A DNA stretch of 64,000 nt, from positions 6,168,501 through 6,232,500 of the forward strand of contig NZ_CP097800.1 in the NCBI RefSeq assembly GCF_000612545.2, written 5' to 3'. The position numbers and the translations under genes were made by a program. Below the pieces are notes generated by a model. The model had not been told where the DNA came from and did no database searches. It worked only from the letters and a program-made list of their open reading frames with translations. The DNA is from Streptomyces sp. PCS3-D2. Lineage in GTDB: Bacteria > Actinomycetota > Actinomycetes > Streptomycetales > Streptomycetaceae. This document shows, in pieces, positions 54,969 to 63,284 of this stretch (position 1 is the first letter of the stretch; each line of letters opens with the position of its first letter).

Positions 54969-55832
54969 GTGCGTAAGAACACCAAGCTCACCGCCCTCGC
55001 CGCCACCGCCACCGCGCTGACCCTCGGCCTCACCGCCTGCGGCAGCTCCTCGGACCCGTCCTCCGCCAAGGCCGACGGCGGCACGGCGGACGAGAGCAAG
55101 CCGCTTGTCATCGCGGCCTCCCCCAGCCCCCACGCCGACATCCTCGACTTCGTCAAGGACAAGCTCGCGGCGAAGGAAGGCCTCACGCTGGAGGTCAAGG
55201 AGTTCACCGACTACGTCCTGCCCAACACCGCCACCGAGCAGGGCCAGGTCGACGGCAACTACTTCCAGCACAAGCCGTACCTCGACGACTTCAACAAGAA
55301 GAACGGCACCCACGTCGTCCCCGTCGTGAACGTGCACCTGGAACCCCTCGGCCTCTACTCCAAGAAGGTCAAGGCGCTCTCCGACATCAAGGCCGGCCAG
55401 ACCATCGCCGTGCCCAACGACACCACCAACGAAGGGCGCGCGCTCCAGCTGCTGGCCGCGAACAACCTGATCACCCTCAAGGAGGGGGTCGGCACCAGCG
55501 CCAAGCTGTCCGACATCACCGACAAGAAGGGCCTGGAGTTCAAGGAGCTGGAGGCCGCCACGGTCCCGCGCGCCCTGGGCGACGTCGATGCCGCGGTCAT
55601 CAACGGCAACTACGCCCTCGAGGCCGACCTGGCGCCCGCCAAGGACGCACTCGTCCTGGAGAAGGCCGAGGGCAACCCGTACGCCAACTTCCTCGCGGTC
55701 AAGGACGGCAACCAGGGCGACCCGCGGATCCAGAAGCTCGCCAAGCTCCTGAACTCCGACGACGTCAAGAAGTTCATCGAGGAGAAGTACCAGGGCTCGG
55801 TCGTCCCGGCCTTCGGCACCCCCGCCTCCTGA
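54969..55832 (+). CDS. metQ: Methionine-binding lipoprotein
   Basis: A 287-residue NlpA-family binding protein. The signal ends in the lipobox LTACGSS, with lipidated Cys24. The body shows HADILDFVKDKLAAKEGLTL, NTATEQGQVDGNYFQHKPYL and VPNDTTNEGRALQLL, all MetQ marks. It captures methionine outside and delivers it to MetNI. It lies 114 bases after metI, in the same operon or with its own start. The start is GTG 54969. Confidence 0.94.
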   Translation: MRKNTKLTALAATATALTLGLTACGSSSDPSSAKADGGTADESKPLVIAASPSPHADILDFVKDKLAAKEGLTLEVKEFTDYVLPNTATEQGQVDGNYFQHKPYLDDFNKKNGTHVVPVVNVHLEPLGLYSKKVKALSDIKAGQTIAVPNDTTNEGRALQLLAANNLITLKEGVGTSAKLSDITDKKGLEFKELEAATVPRALGDVDAAVINGNYALEADLAPAKDALVLEKAEGNPYANFLAVKDGNQGDPRIQKLAKLLNSDDVKKFIEEKYQGSVVPAFGTPAS

Positions 55833-55872
55833 CCCCGCCGACCGCCCCGGTCGGGCCCGGACGGTCATGCAT

Positions 55873-55910
55873 CTCGGCCCCGCACGCCCCTGTCGGCGCG
55901 CGGGGCCGAG
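55873..55910 (+). terminator. Terminator hairpin after metNIQ
   Basis: CTCGGCCCCGC (55873-55883) and GCGGGGCCGAG (55900-55910) form an 11-pair stem 40 bases after the metQ stop. A direct repeat of CCGAGTCCTGCCCGCT follows it. Confidence 0.7.
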
Positions 55911-55998
55911 TCCTGCCCGCTGCCGGAGCCGAGTCCTGCCCGCTCCCGGGCAACCCGGCCCTGCACATACCCCGTTCGATGCTGCATGCTGTGGCCTA

Positions 55999-56065
55999 CG
56001 ACCGTGGATCAGGTCCCGCACCGACCGACGGGACCACACCACGGTCGCATCGCACCACGGTCGCA
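55999..56065 (+). promoter_or_regulatory. Repeated CCACGGTCG elements before the GNAT gene
   Basis: CGACCGTGG (55999-56007) and two inverted copies CCACGGTCG (56039-56047, 56055-56063), the latter within a 13-base direct repeat spaced 16 bases. Their clustering just before a gene start suggests protein binding. Confidence 0.4.
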
Positions 56066-56091
56066 CCACGTTCTCAGGCATGGAGCTGCGC

Positions 56092-56808
56092 ATGACTACC
56101 ACCTTCCCGGACGTCACCATCAGCACGGAACGGCTGGTGCTGCGCCCGTTCGAGGAGGAGGACGTCACCGCGCTCGCCGAGATGATGAACGACGAGAACA
56201 CCATCGCCTGGACCTCCGCGCCGCACCCCTACACCCGGGCCGACGCGCACGCGTGGGCCACCCGCGACTCCCACGCCGAACGCGCCGAGGGCGGCGGCAT
56301 CGTCTTCGCCGTCACCGAGTTCCTCACCCAGCGCCTCGTGGGCATCGTCCACCTCCGCAACACCAACTGGCGCACCCGCGCCACCGAGGTGGGGTACATC
56401 ACCGCGCCCTGGGCCCGTGGCGAGGGCTACGCCGGCGAGTCGGTCCTGGCCGTCGCACGATGGCTGTTCCGCGAGCAGGGGTTCGAGCGCCTCGAACTGC
56501 GCACCGCCGCCGACAACACCGCCTCCCAGCAGGTCGCCCAGAAGATCGGCTGCATCAGCGAGGGGGTCCTGCGCAACGCCTGGACCGTGCGCACGCAGAC
56601 GGCAGACGGCGGCTGGGTCGACACCCGCACCGACCTCATCGTGTGGAGCCTCCTGCCCGAGGACCTCGACGAGGACGACGACTTCGACGGGTACGACGGG
56701 TACGAGAGCTACGACACCTACGGCGGCCACGGCGCACACCCGGGCCACACGGTCCCCGGACAGCGGTCCGACGCGATCGGCCGGCCGGTCGGCGCCGACC
56801 GGAAGTGA
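56092..56808 (+). CDS. GNAT N-acetyltransferase, RimJ-like, with acidic Tyr/Gly tail
   Basis: A 238-residue enzyme. The RimJ/RimL-like core (TERLVLRPFEEEDVTALAEM, YITAPWARGEGYAGESVLAV, RLELRTAADNTASQQVAQKI) spans about residues 8-190. A C-terminal tail (about 192-238) is rich in Asp, Tyr, Gly and His and looks disordered. The substrate may be a protein N-terminus or a small amine. ATG 56092 has GGAG six bases ahead; ATG 56080 is weaker. Confidence 0.82.
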   Translation: MTTTFPDVTISTERLVLRPFEEEDVTALAEMMNDENTIAWTSAPHPYTRADAHAWATRDSHAERAEGGGIVFAVTEFLTQRLVGIVHLRNTNWRTRATEVGYITAPWARGEGYAGESVLAVARWLFREQGFERLELRTAADNTASQQVAQKIGCISEGVLRNAWTVRTQTADGGWVDTRTDLIVWSLLPEDLDEDDDFDGYDGYESYDTYGGHGAHPGHTVPGQRSDAIGRPVGADRK

Positions 56809-56869
56809 ACCGGTGACCGGGTAGTCTCACCGTGCCCGCCCCTCCCCCCACACCAGGAGACAGACGACG

Positions 56870-58072
56870 ATGGCCGACCGGGTCACGGTGATCGGCTGGG
56901 ACGGATCCCCCCTGACCTCGGCCGCCCGGTCCGCGCTGTCCGCCGCAACCCTCGTGGCCGGAGCCGCCCACCACCTCGCGCTCCCCGAAGTCCCGCCCAC
57001 CGCCGAGCGCATCCGCCTCGGCAGCCTGGGCCTGGCCGCCCGCCGCATCGCCGGCCACCGCGGCACCGCGGTGGTCCTCGCCGACGGTGACCCGGGCTTC
57101 TTCGGCGTCGTACGCACCCTGCGCGCCCCGGAGCACGGCCTGGAGGTCGAGGTCGTCCCCGCCGTCTCCTCCGTCGCGGCCGCCTTCGCCCGCGCCGGCA
57201 TGCCCTGGGACGACGCCCAGGTCGTTGTCGCCCACCCCCGCACCCTGCGGCGGGCCGTCAACGTCTGTCGCGCCCACCCCAAGGTGGCCGTCCTCACCTC
57301 GCCCGGTGCCGGGCCCGCCGAACTCGCCCTGCTCCTCGACGGAGTCCACCGCACCTTCGTCGTCTGCGAGGAACTCGGCACGGACCGCGAGCAGGTGAGC
57401 GTCCTGACCTCCGACAAGGCCGCCGACCACAGCTGGCGCGACCCCAACGTCGTCATCGTCATCGGCGGCGCGGTACAGGCATCGGCCGGTGACCCGGCGT
57501 GGCTCCTCGGCCAAGGCCCCGCCCACTCCGGCGAACGCGGCTGGGCCCGCCCACAGGCCGGCGCGGGGGAGGGGGAGTCGGCCCTGCTGCACGCGGCGCA
57601 ACTCGCCCGGCTCGGCCCGCGCACCGGCGACCTGGTCTGGGACATCGGCACCGGATCAGGCGGTGTGGCCGTGGACGCCGCCGCCCTCGGCGCCGCCGTC
57701 ATCGCCGTCGACGCCGACCCCGCAGCCCGCGAGCGGGTGACCGCCGCGGCCCGCAACCGCGGAGTGCAACTGCAGTTCGTCGCCGGGCGGGCACCGCACG
57801 TCCTGGAGAACCTGCCCGAACCCGACGTCGTCCGGGTCGGCGGCGGAGGCGCCGAGGTCGTCGCGGCCGTCGCCGACCGGCGCCCCGAACGGATCGTCAG
57901 CCACGCCTTCACCCGCGACGACGCGGAGGCCATCGGCCGGACCCTCGCCGAACACGGTTACGAGGTCGAGTGCGCCCTCCTCCAGGCCGTCGGCCTGGAC
58001 CCCCGCACGTGGGTCGAACAGGACCGTTCCGTGGTGTTCCTCCTGGCAGCCCAGCGCCCCGTGACCCGCTGA
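56870..58072 (+). CDS. cobL: Precorrin-6Y C5,15-methyltransferase (decarboxylating)
   Basis: A 400-residue bifunctional CobL for cobalamin synthesis. The N-terminal half is a CbiE-type tetrapyrrole methylase (VTVIGWDGSPLTSAARSALS, VLADGDPGFFGVVRTL). The C-terminal half is a CbiT-type Rossmann methyltransferase (GDLVWDIGTGSGGVAVDAAA) that also drives decarboxylation. It adds methyl groups at C5 and C15 of precorrin-6Y. It precedes the BluB-CobT gene on the same strand. Confidence 0.92.
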   Translation: MADRVTVIGWDGSPLTSAARSALSAATLVAGAAHHLALPEVPPTAERIRLGSLGLAARRIAGHRGTAVVLADGDPGFFGVVRTLRAPEHGLEVEVVPAVSSVAAAFARAGMPWDDAQVVVAHPRTLRRAVNVCRAHPKVAVLTSPGAGPAELALLLDGVHRTFVVCEELGTDREQVSVLTSDKAADHSWRDPNVVIVIGGAVQASAGDPAWLLGQGPAHSGERGWARPQAGAGEGESALLHAAQLARLGPRTGDLVWDIGTGSGGVAVDAAALGAAVIAVDADPAARERVTAAARNRGVQLQFVAGRAPHVLENLPEPDVVRVGGGGAEVVAAVADRRPERIVSHAFTRDDAEAIGRTLAEHGYEVECALLQAVGLDPRTWVEQDRSVVFLLAAQRPVTR

Positions 58073-58208
58073 GACGGGGGCCGGGGTAGGCTGGCCGATC
58101 GTCGTACCGCGCCGACGTTTCGGGCATCGCGCCACGGCTCGGACACGCGACGTGGCGCAGTCCACAGAGGACCGTGGTGGTTATGGCCGCCACGATCGCG
58201 AACGGGCG

Positions 58209-58230
58209 CGACAATGCTTACTGGTTGTCG
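58209..58230. repeat. Inverted repeat in the BluB-CobT upstream region
   Basis: CGACAA (58209-58214) and TTGTCG (58225-58230) around TGCTTACTGG, in an A/T-richer patch that may hold the promoter. No cobalamin riboswitch core (B12 box) is visible. Confidence 0.4.
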
Positions 58231-58347
58231 TGCAGGTGCGCGTGGGACGGACTCGTCGCACCCGCGACACCGCACGGCAGCTCCGCTCGGAGGCCTCGTG
58301 GGCGACCGGGTGATCGAAGAGGCAACACCGATGGGCGAGGGGTAAGC

Positions 58348-61300
58348 ATGACTGACACCGGCCAGGTCCCGGGCGAGGGTCTCCCGGACAACACGGGCAT
58401 GGTGGATCAGCAGGGCATCCCCGCGCCGGTCCAGATCCCGGCACCGATGCCCGGGTACGCCTTCCAGGACCTCATGGACAACCCGGCCGAGCCGGAAGAC
58501 GAGGAGCTGCTGCTCATGCCGAGCGGCCAGGGCTCCTGGAGCGACCCGCAGGTCGTCCCGCAGGCCCCGGCCTTCCCGGTGGATCCCCAGCTCGGCGAGC
58601 CGCCGATGTACACCGACGCGTCCTACGGCTCCGTGCCCGCCTACCCCGGTGCCCCGGCGGCGTACCCGGAACCGGTCGCGTACACCGAGTTCCCCCAGCC
58701 GGGCTTCCCCGACGGCTCCTACAGCGCCGGCGCCCACGAGACGGGCGGCCGGGATTCCGGTGCGCTCGACCTCGGCGGGCTCGTCGTCCCGCCGCCCGCG
58801 GCTCCGGAGGCCTCCGCGGCCTCCGTCCGGCGCCCGCTGCACATGGGCCCGCCGGTGCCCGACGCGACCGGCGGAGTCGTACGCTCCCTCGCGGACCGCG
58901 GGCCGGCCACCGCGCCCGCCCAGCCCGCCCCGCTCGCCTCCGCGGTCGCCGCCGCCGTGCCCGCCACCCCGCTCCACCAGGCCGGCCCCCCGACCGTCGG
59001 GCCCGAGTACCTGGACGTCCCGCGTGCGGAGGCCGCCCAGGAGCCGGCCCCGCAGCTCGGCGAGGTCCCGCCGCAGGCCGGGGCGCCGTGGACGGCGGAG
59101 CCGGTCCCCGCGCCGGCGCAGGCCGAGGCCGCCCGGGCCCCCGAGCCGGCCGAGGCCCCCGCGCCCGTACCGACCACCGTGGAGCCCGAGCCGGAGCCGA
59201 CGGCCGTGGCGGCACGGCCGTCGGCTCAGCCGGCGCAGCCCGAGGACGTTCCGGCCGAGGCGATCGCCGTGCCGGCGGAGCCTCCCGCGCCCGTGGCCGC
59301 GGCGGCTCCTGCAACCGCTCCCGAGGCGGTCGTGCCCGATCCGGTCGCCGTTCCGGCGGAGGCCGAGCCGGTTGCGTCCGTCGAGGCCGTCGTCGGCGGG
59401 CCGGTCCCGCCGGTGCCGGCCGAGGCCGTGGCTCCCGTGGCTCCCGAGCCGGTGGCCGCGGAGCCGTCGGTCGAGGCCGTCGCCGCCGCGGAGCCCGCCG
59501 AGCAGGTCGTGCCTGAGCAGGTCGTGCCTGAGCAGGTCGTGGCCGAGCAGGTCGTGGCCGAGGCGGTCGCCGCCGCGGAGCCCGCCGAGCAGGTTGTGCC
59601 CGATCCGGTCGCCGTTCCGGCGGAGGCCGAGCCGGTTGCGTCCGTCGAGGCCGTCGTCGTCGAGCCGGTCCCGCCGGTGCCGGCCGAGGCCGTGGCTCCC
59701 GTGGCTCCCGAGCCGGTGGCCGCGGAGCCGGTGGCCGAGGCCGTCGCCGCTACGGAGCCCGCCGAGCCCGTCGTGCCAGTCGTGTCCGAGCCCGTCGTGT
59801 CCGCGCCGGCCGAGGCCGTCGCCGCAGAGTCGGAACCCGGCGCCCTGCCCGGGACGCCCGTCACGGTCGAACCCGTCGCCGGTGACCCGGCCCCCGGCTA
59901 CGACGACGCCGAGCGCGAGGCCGTCCTGCGCGTCATGCGCGAGCGCCGTGACATCCGCAAGGGCTTCCGGACCGACCCGATCCCGCACGAGGTGCTGCTC
60001 CGCGTCCTGGAGGCGGCCCACACCGCGCCCAGCGTCGGCCACTCCCAGCCCTGGGACTTCGTCGTCATCCGCTCGGCCGAGACCCGCCGGACGATGCACG
60101 AGCTCGCCCAGCGCCAGCGCGAGGCGTATGCGAAGTCGCTGCCCAAGGGCCGGGCGAAGCAGTTCAAGGAACTCAAGATCGAGGCCATCCTCGACACCCC
60201 GGTGAACATCGTCGTCACCGCCGACCCCACCCGCGGCGGCCGCCACACCCTCGGCCGGCACACCCAGCCGCAGATGGCCCCGTACTCCTCGGCCCTCGCC
60301 GTCGAGAACCTCTGGCTCGCCGCGCGCGCCGAGGGCCTCGGCGTCGGCTGGGTCAGCTTCTTCGACGAGCGCGAGATGGTGCGCGAGCTCGGCCTGCCGG
60401 AGCACCTGGAGGTCGTCGCGTACCTGTGCGTCGGCTACGTCGACGAGTTCCCGGAGGAGCCCGAGCTGGCCCAGGCCGGCTGGTCGCAGCGGCGCCCGCT
60501 CTCCTGGGTGGTGCACGAGGAGACCTACGGCCGCCGCGCCCTGCCCGGAGAGGAGCCGCACGACCTCCTCTCCGAGACGGTCGCCAGCATCCGCCCGCTC
60601 GACGCCAAGGCGCTCGGCGAGGCATGGGAGCGGCAGAAGCGCATGACCAAGCCCGCCGGGGCCCTCGGCATGCTGGAGATCATCTCCGCTCAGCTCGCGG
60701 GTCTGTCCCGGGTCTGCCCGCCGCCGATCCCGGAGCCGGCGGCGGTCGCGATCTTCGCCGGGGACCATGGCGTCCACGCCCAGGGCGTGACCCCCTGGCC
60801 GCAGGAGGTCACCACCCAGATGGTGGCCAACTTCCTGGGCGGCGGAGCGGTCTGCAACGCCTTCGCCAACCAGGTCGGCGCCGAGGTCTGCGTGGTCGAC
60901 GTCGGTGTCGCCGGGGACCTCCCGGCCACCCCCGGCCTGCTGCCGCGCAAGGTCCGCCCCGGCACGGCAGACCTCTCCACCGGCCCCGCGATGACCCGCG
61001 AGGAGGCCGTCGCCGCCATCGAGGTGGGCATCGAGACGGCCCGCGACCTGGTCGCGGCCGGGAACAAGGCGCTCCTGACGGGCGAGATGGGCATCGCGAA
61101 CACCACCGTCTCCGCCGCCCTCATCTCGGTCTTCACGGGCGTCGACCCGTCCGAGGTCACCGGCCGCGGAACGGGCATCAACGACGAGACCCACGCCCGC
61201 AAGGTCGACGTCGTCCGCCGTGCCCTCGAACTCCACCAGCCGGATCCGGCGGACCCGATCGGCGTCCTCGCGGCGATCGGCGGCCTGGAGCACGCGGCCA

Positions 61301-61614
61301 TCGTCGGTCTCCTGCTGGGCGGCGCGTCCCTGCGCACACCGGTGCTCCTGGACGGCGTCAGCGCCGGCGCCGCCGCCCTGGTGGCCCGCGCCATCGCGCC
61401 CGAGTCCCTGTCCGCCTGCATCGCGGGCCACCGCAGCGCCGAGCCGGGCCACGTGGCGGCCCTGAACAAGCTGGGCCTGCGGCCGCTGGTCGACCTGGAC
61501 CTGCGCCTGGGCGAGGGCACGGGCGCCCTGCTGGCCCTCCCGCTGGTCCAGAGTGCGGCCCGCGCGATGCACGAGGTCGCCACCTTCGACTCGGCGGGCG
61601 TCACCGAGAAGTAG
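58348..61614 (+). CDS. BluB-CobT fusion with long disordered N-terminus
   Basis: A 1088-residue fusion for the lower ligand of cobalamin. Residues 1-515 are low-complexity, rich in Pro, Ala, Val and Glu, with internal repeats. About 516-740 is a BluB flavin nitroreductase-fold domain making 5,6-dimethylbenzimidazole from FMN (RRDIRKGFRTDPIPHEVLLR, HTAPSVGHSQPWDFVVI, AEGLGVGWVSFFDE). About 745-1088 is CobT, attaching it to ribose phosphate from nicotinate mononucleotide (KPAGALGMLEIISAQLAGLS, IFAGDHGVHAQGVTPWP, GEMGIANTTVSAAL, and C-terminal glutamates). ATG 58348 follows GAGGGGTAAGC. The frame is open 58 codons further upstream. The fusion should channel dimethylbenzimidazole between active sites. 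Confidence 0.88.
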   Translation: MTDTGQVPGEGLPDNTGMVDQQGIPAPVQIPAPMPGYAFQDLMDNPAEPEDEELLLMPSGQGSWSDPQVVPQAPAFPVDPQLGEPPMYTDASYGSVPAYPGAPAAYPEPVAYTEFPQPGFPDGSYSAGAHETGGRDSGALDLGGLVVPPPAAPEASAASVRRPLHMGPPVPDATGGVVRSLADRGPATAPAQPAPLASAVAAAVPATPLHQAGPPTVGPEYLDVPRAEAAQEPAPQLGEVPPQAGAPWTAEPVPAPAQAEAARAPEPAEAPAPVPTTVEPEPEPTAVAARPSAQPAQPEDVPAEAIAVPAEPPAPVAAAAPATAPEAVVPDPVAVPAEAEPVASVEAVVGGPVPPVPAEAVAPVAPEPVAAEPSVEAVAAAEPAEQVVPEQVVPEQVVAEQVVAEAVAAAEPAEQVVPDPVAVPAEAEPVASVEAVVVEPVPPVPAEAVAPVAPEPVAAEPVAEAVAATEPAEPVVPVVSEPVVSAPAEAVAAESEPGALPGTPVTVEPVAGDPAPGYDDAEREAVLRVMRERRDIRKGFRTDPIPHEVLLRVLEAAHTAPSVGHSQPWDFVVIRSAETRRTMHELAQRQREAYAKSLPKGRAKQFKELKIEAILDTPVNIVVTADPTRGGRHTLGRHTQPQMAPYSSALAVENLWLAARAEGLGVGWVSFFDEREMVRELGLPEHLEVVAYLCVGYVDEFPEEPELAQAGWSQRRPLSWVVHEETYGRRALPGEEPHDLLSETVASIRPLDAKALGEAWERQKRMTKPAGALGMLEIISAQLAGLSRVCPPPIPEPAAVAIFAGDHGVHAQGVTPWPQEVTTQMVANFLGGGAVCNAFANQVGAEVCVVDVGVAGDLPATPGLLPRKVRPGTADLSTGPAMTREEAVAAIEVGIETARDLVAAGNKALLTGEMGIANTTVSAALISVFTGVDPSEVTGRGTGINDETHARKVDVVRRALELHQPDPADPIGVLAAIGGLEHAAIVGLLLGGASLRTPVLLDGVSAGAAALVARAIAPESLSACIAGHRSAEPGHVAALNKLGLRPLVDLDLRLGEGTGALLALPLVQSAARAMHEVATFDSAGVTEK
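59332..59765 (+). repeat. 264-bp direct repeat and 15-bp tandem repeats inside the BluB-CobT gene
   Basis: About 170 near-identical bases recur with a 264-base (88-codon) period, at about 59332-59500 and 59596-59765, encoding VVPDPVAVPAEAEPVASVEA and PPVPAEAVAPVAPEPVAAEP twice. Between them, 59500-59559 has four tandem 15-base units (GAGCAGGTCGTGCCT type, EQVVP/EQVVA). Confidence 0.88.
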
Positions 61615-62006
61615 GGCCCGGGCCAGCCCCCGGAGCGGGCCTGTCCCACGGAGTGCCGTGAGGCGGCGCCCCTCCGGGATGCCCCGCGGGCCCCGGCCGG
61701 GCGGGCCCCGCCGGCACGGCGCCGGCCCGCACCCCGCGGAGACCACCGGAGCGGCGCCGCCCCGCCGCGAAGCCCTCGCGGCCCCGGCCGGACCGCCGCG
61801 CGCACGACCGGACCTTCCGGCGCCCGAGGCGCTGGGCCGGGGCGGAGCCCCGGGAGGGGCGCAGCCCCGTCCGCGCTGTGGGACGGCCCGCGCCGTATGG
61901 TGGACCCGCACCAGGAACCCGCACGTCAGTACCCCGCCAGTACCCTCGCCGCTCCAGAGCCGCAGCGGCACGACAGAACGACCGCCGCATCAGGAGCCGC
62001 ACCGCC
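61615..62006 (+). other. 392-base gene-free region between BluB-CobT and CysG/CobA
   Basis: It is very G/C-rich with no gene I can support. A -10-like TATGGT at 61896-61901 may be the promoter of the downstream methyltransferase gene. No riboswitch core is recognised. Confidence 0.45.
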
Positions 62007-63242
62007 ATGGCCGACACCCCCGCCTACCCCGTAGGACTCCGCCTCGCCGGCCGCCGCGTCGTCGTCATCGGCGGTGGCCAGGTCGCCCAGCGGCGACTCC
62101 CCGCGCTGGTCGCGGCCGGCGCCGACGTCCTGCTCGTCTCGCCCTCCGCCACCCCCTCGGTGGACGCGATGGCCGAGACCGGCGAGATCCGCTGGGAACG
62201 CCGCCGCTACCAGGACGGCGACCTCGCCGGGGCCTGGTACGCCCTGATCGCCACGCAGCACCGCGAGGTCAACGAGCGGGCCTCCGCCGAGGCCGAGCGT
62301 GAGCGCGTCTGGTGCGTGCGTGCCGACGACGCCGCGGCGGCCACCGCGTGGACCCCGGCCACCGGCCGCATCGAGGGCGTCACGGTCGCCGTGCTGACGG
62401 GCAACGATCCCCGCCGCTCCGCCGCCGTCCGCGACGCCGTGGTCGAGGGCCTCCGCGACGGCAGCCTCGCCGCCCCGGGACACCGCCACAAGTCCACCCC
62501 CGGCGTCGCCCTCGTCGGCGGCGGCCCCGGCGACCCCGACCTGATCACGGTGCGCGGCCGCCGCCTCCTCGCCGAGGCGGACGTGGTCATCGCCGACCGG
62601 CTCGGCCCCCGCGACCTGCTGGACGAGCTCCCCCCGCACGTCGAGGTCATCGACGCCGCGAAGATCCCGTACGGCCGGTACATGGCCCAGGAGGCCATCA
62701 ACAACGCGCTGATCGAGCACGCCAGGGCGGGCAAGGCCGTGGTCCGGCTCAAGGGCGGCGACCCGTACGTCTTCGGCCGCGGCATGGAGGAGCTCCAGGC
62801 CCTCGCCGAGGCCGGCATCGCCTGCACCGTGGTCCCCGGCATCTCCAGTTCCATCTCGGTCCCCAGCGCCGCCGGCATCCCGGTCACCCACCGCGGGGTC
62901 GCCCACGAGTTCACCGTGGTCAGCGGTCACGTCGGCCCCGACGACCCGCGTTCCCTCGTGGACTGGGCCTCCCTCGCCAAGCTCACCGGCACCCTCGTGA
63001 TCCTCATGGGCGTCGACAAGATCGGACTGATCGCCGAGGCGCTCGTGCGCCACGGCCGCCCCGCGGACACCCCGGTCGCGGTCGTCCAGGAGGGCACCAC
63101 GGCCACCCAGCGCCGCGTGGACGCCACCCTGGCCACGGTCGGTGCGACGGTCCGCGCCGAGGAGGTCCGCCCGCCCGCGGTCATCATCATCGGCGAGGTC
63201 GTCCGCGTCGGAACCCCGGACGTTCCCACCACCAGCGCCTGA
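62007..63242 (+). CDS. Siroheme/corrin enzyme: precorrin-2 dehydrogenase fused to uroporphyrinogen-III C-methyltransferase
   Basis: A 411-residue CysG/CobA-type fusion. Residues about 1-155 form the NAD-binding precorrin-2 dehydrogenase/ferrochelatase-like module (RVVVIGGGQVAQRRLPALVA). About 165-411 form the SAM-dependent methylase (VALVGGGPGDPDLITVRGRR, RYMAQEAINNALIEHARAGK, RLKGGDPYVFGRGMEE, VPGISSSISVPSAAGIPVTH). It makes precorrin-2 at the branch to siroheme and cobalamin. The N-module lacks the full central domain of E. coli CysG (411 against about 457 residues), so ferrochelatase activity is uncertain. ATG 62007 follows CAGGAG. Confidence 0.9.
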   Translation: MADTPAYPVGLRLAGRRVVVIGGGQVAQRRLPALVAAGADVLLVSPSATPSVDAMAETGEIRWERRRYQDGDLAGAWYALIATQHREVNERASAEAERERVWCVRADDAAAATAWTPATGRIEGVTVAVLTGNDPRRSAAVRDAVVEGLRDGSLAAPGHRHKSTPGVALVGGGPGDPDLITVRGRRLLAEADVVIADRLGPRDLLDELPPHVEVIDAAKIPYGRYMAQEAINNALIEHARAGKAVVRLKGGDPYVFGRGMEELQALAEAGIACTVVPGISSSISVPSAAGIPVTHRGVAHEFTVVSGHVGPDDPRSLVDWASLAKLTGTLVILMGVDKIGLIAEALVRHGRPADTPVAVVQEGTTATQRRVDATLATVGATVRAEEVRPPAVIIIGEVVRVGTPDVPTTSA

Positions 63243-63284
63243 CAGGCCGTTGGCACCGCACCCAGGACAAGGCAGTATCACCCT

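Noticed and set aside
58073-58347. A cobalamin riboswitch before the BluB-CobT gene
   Set aside because: No B12-box or other conserved core could be found by eye in this region.
57958-61971. A 1337-codon open frame antisense to CobL and BluB-CobT
   Set aside because: Its Gly/Arg/Asp-rich composition mirrors the repetitive coding strand. It has no family motif or ribosome-binding site; long antisense frames are common in such G/C-rich DNA.
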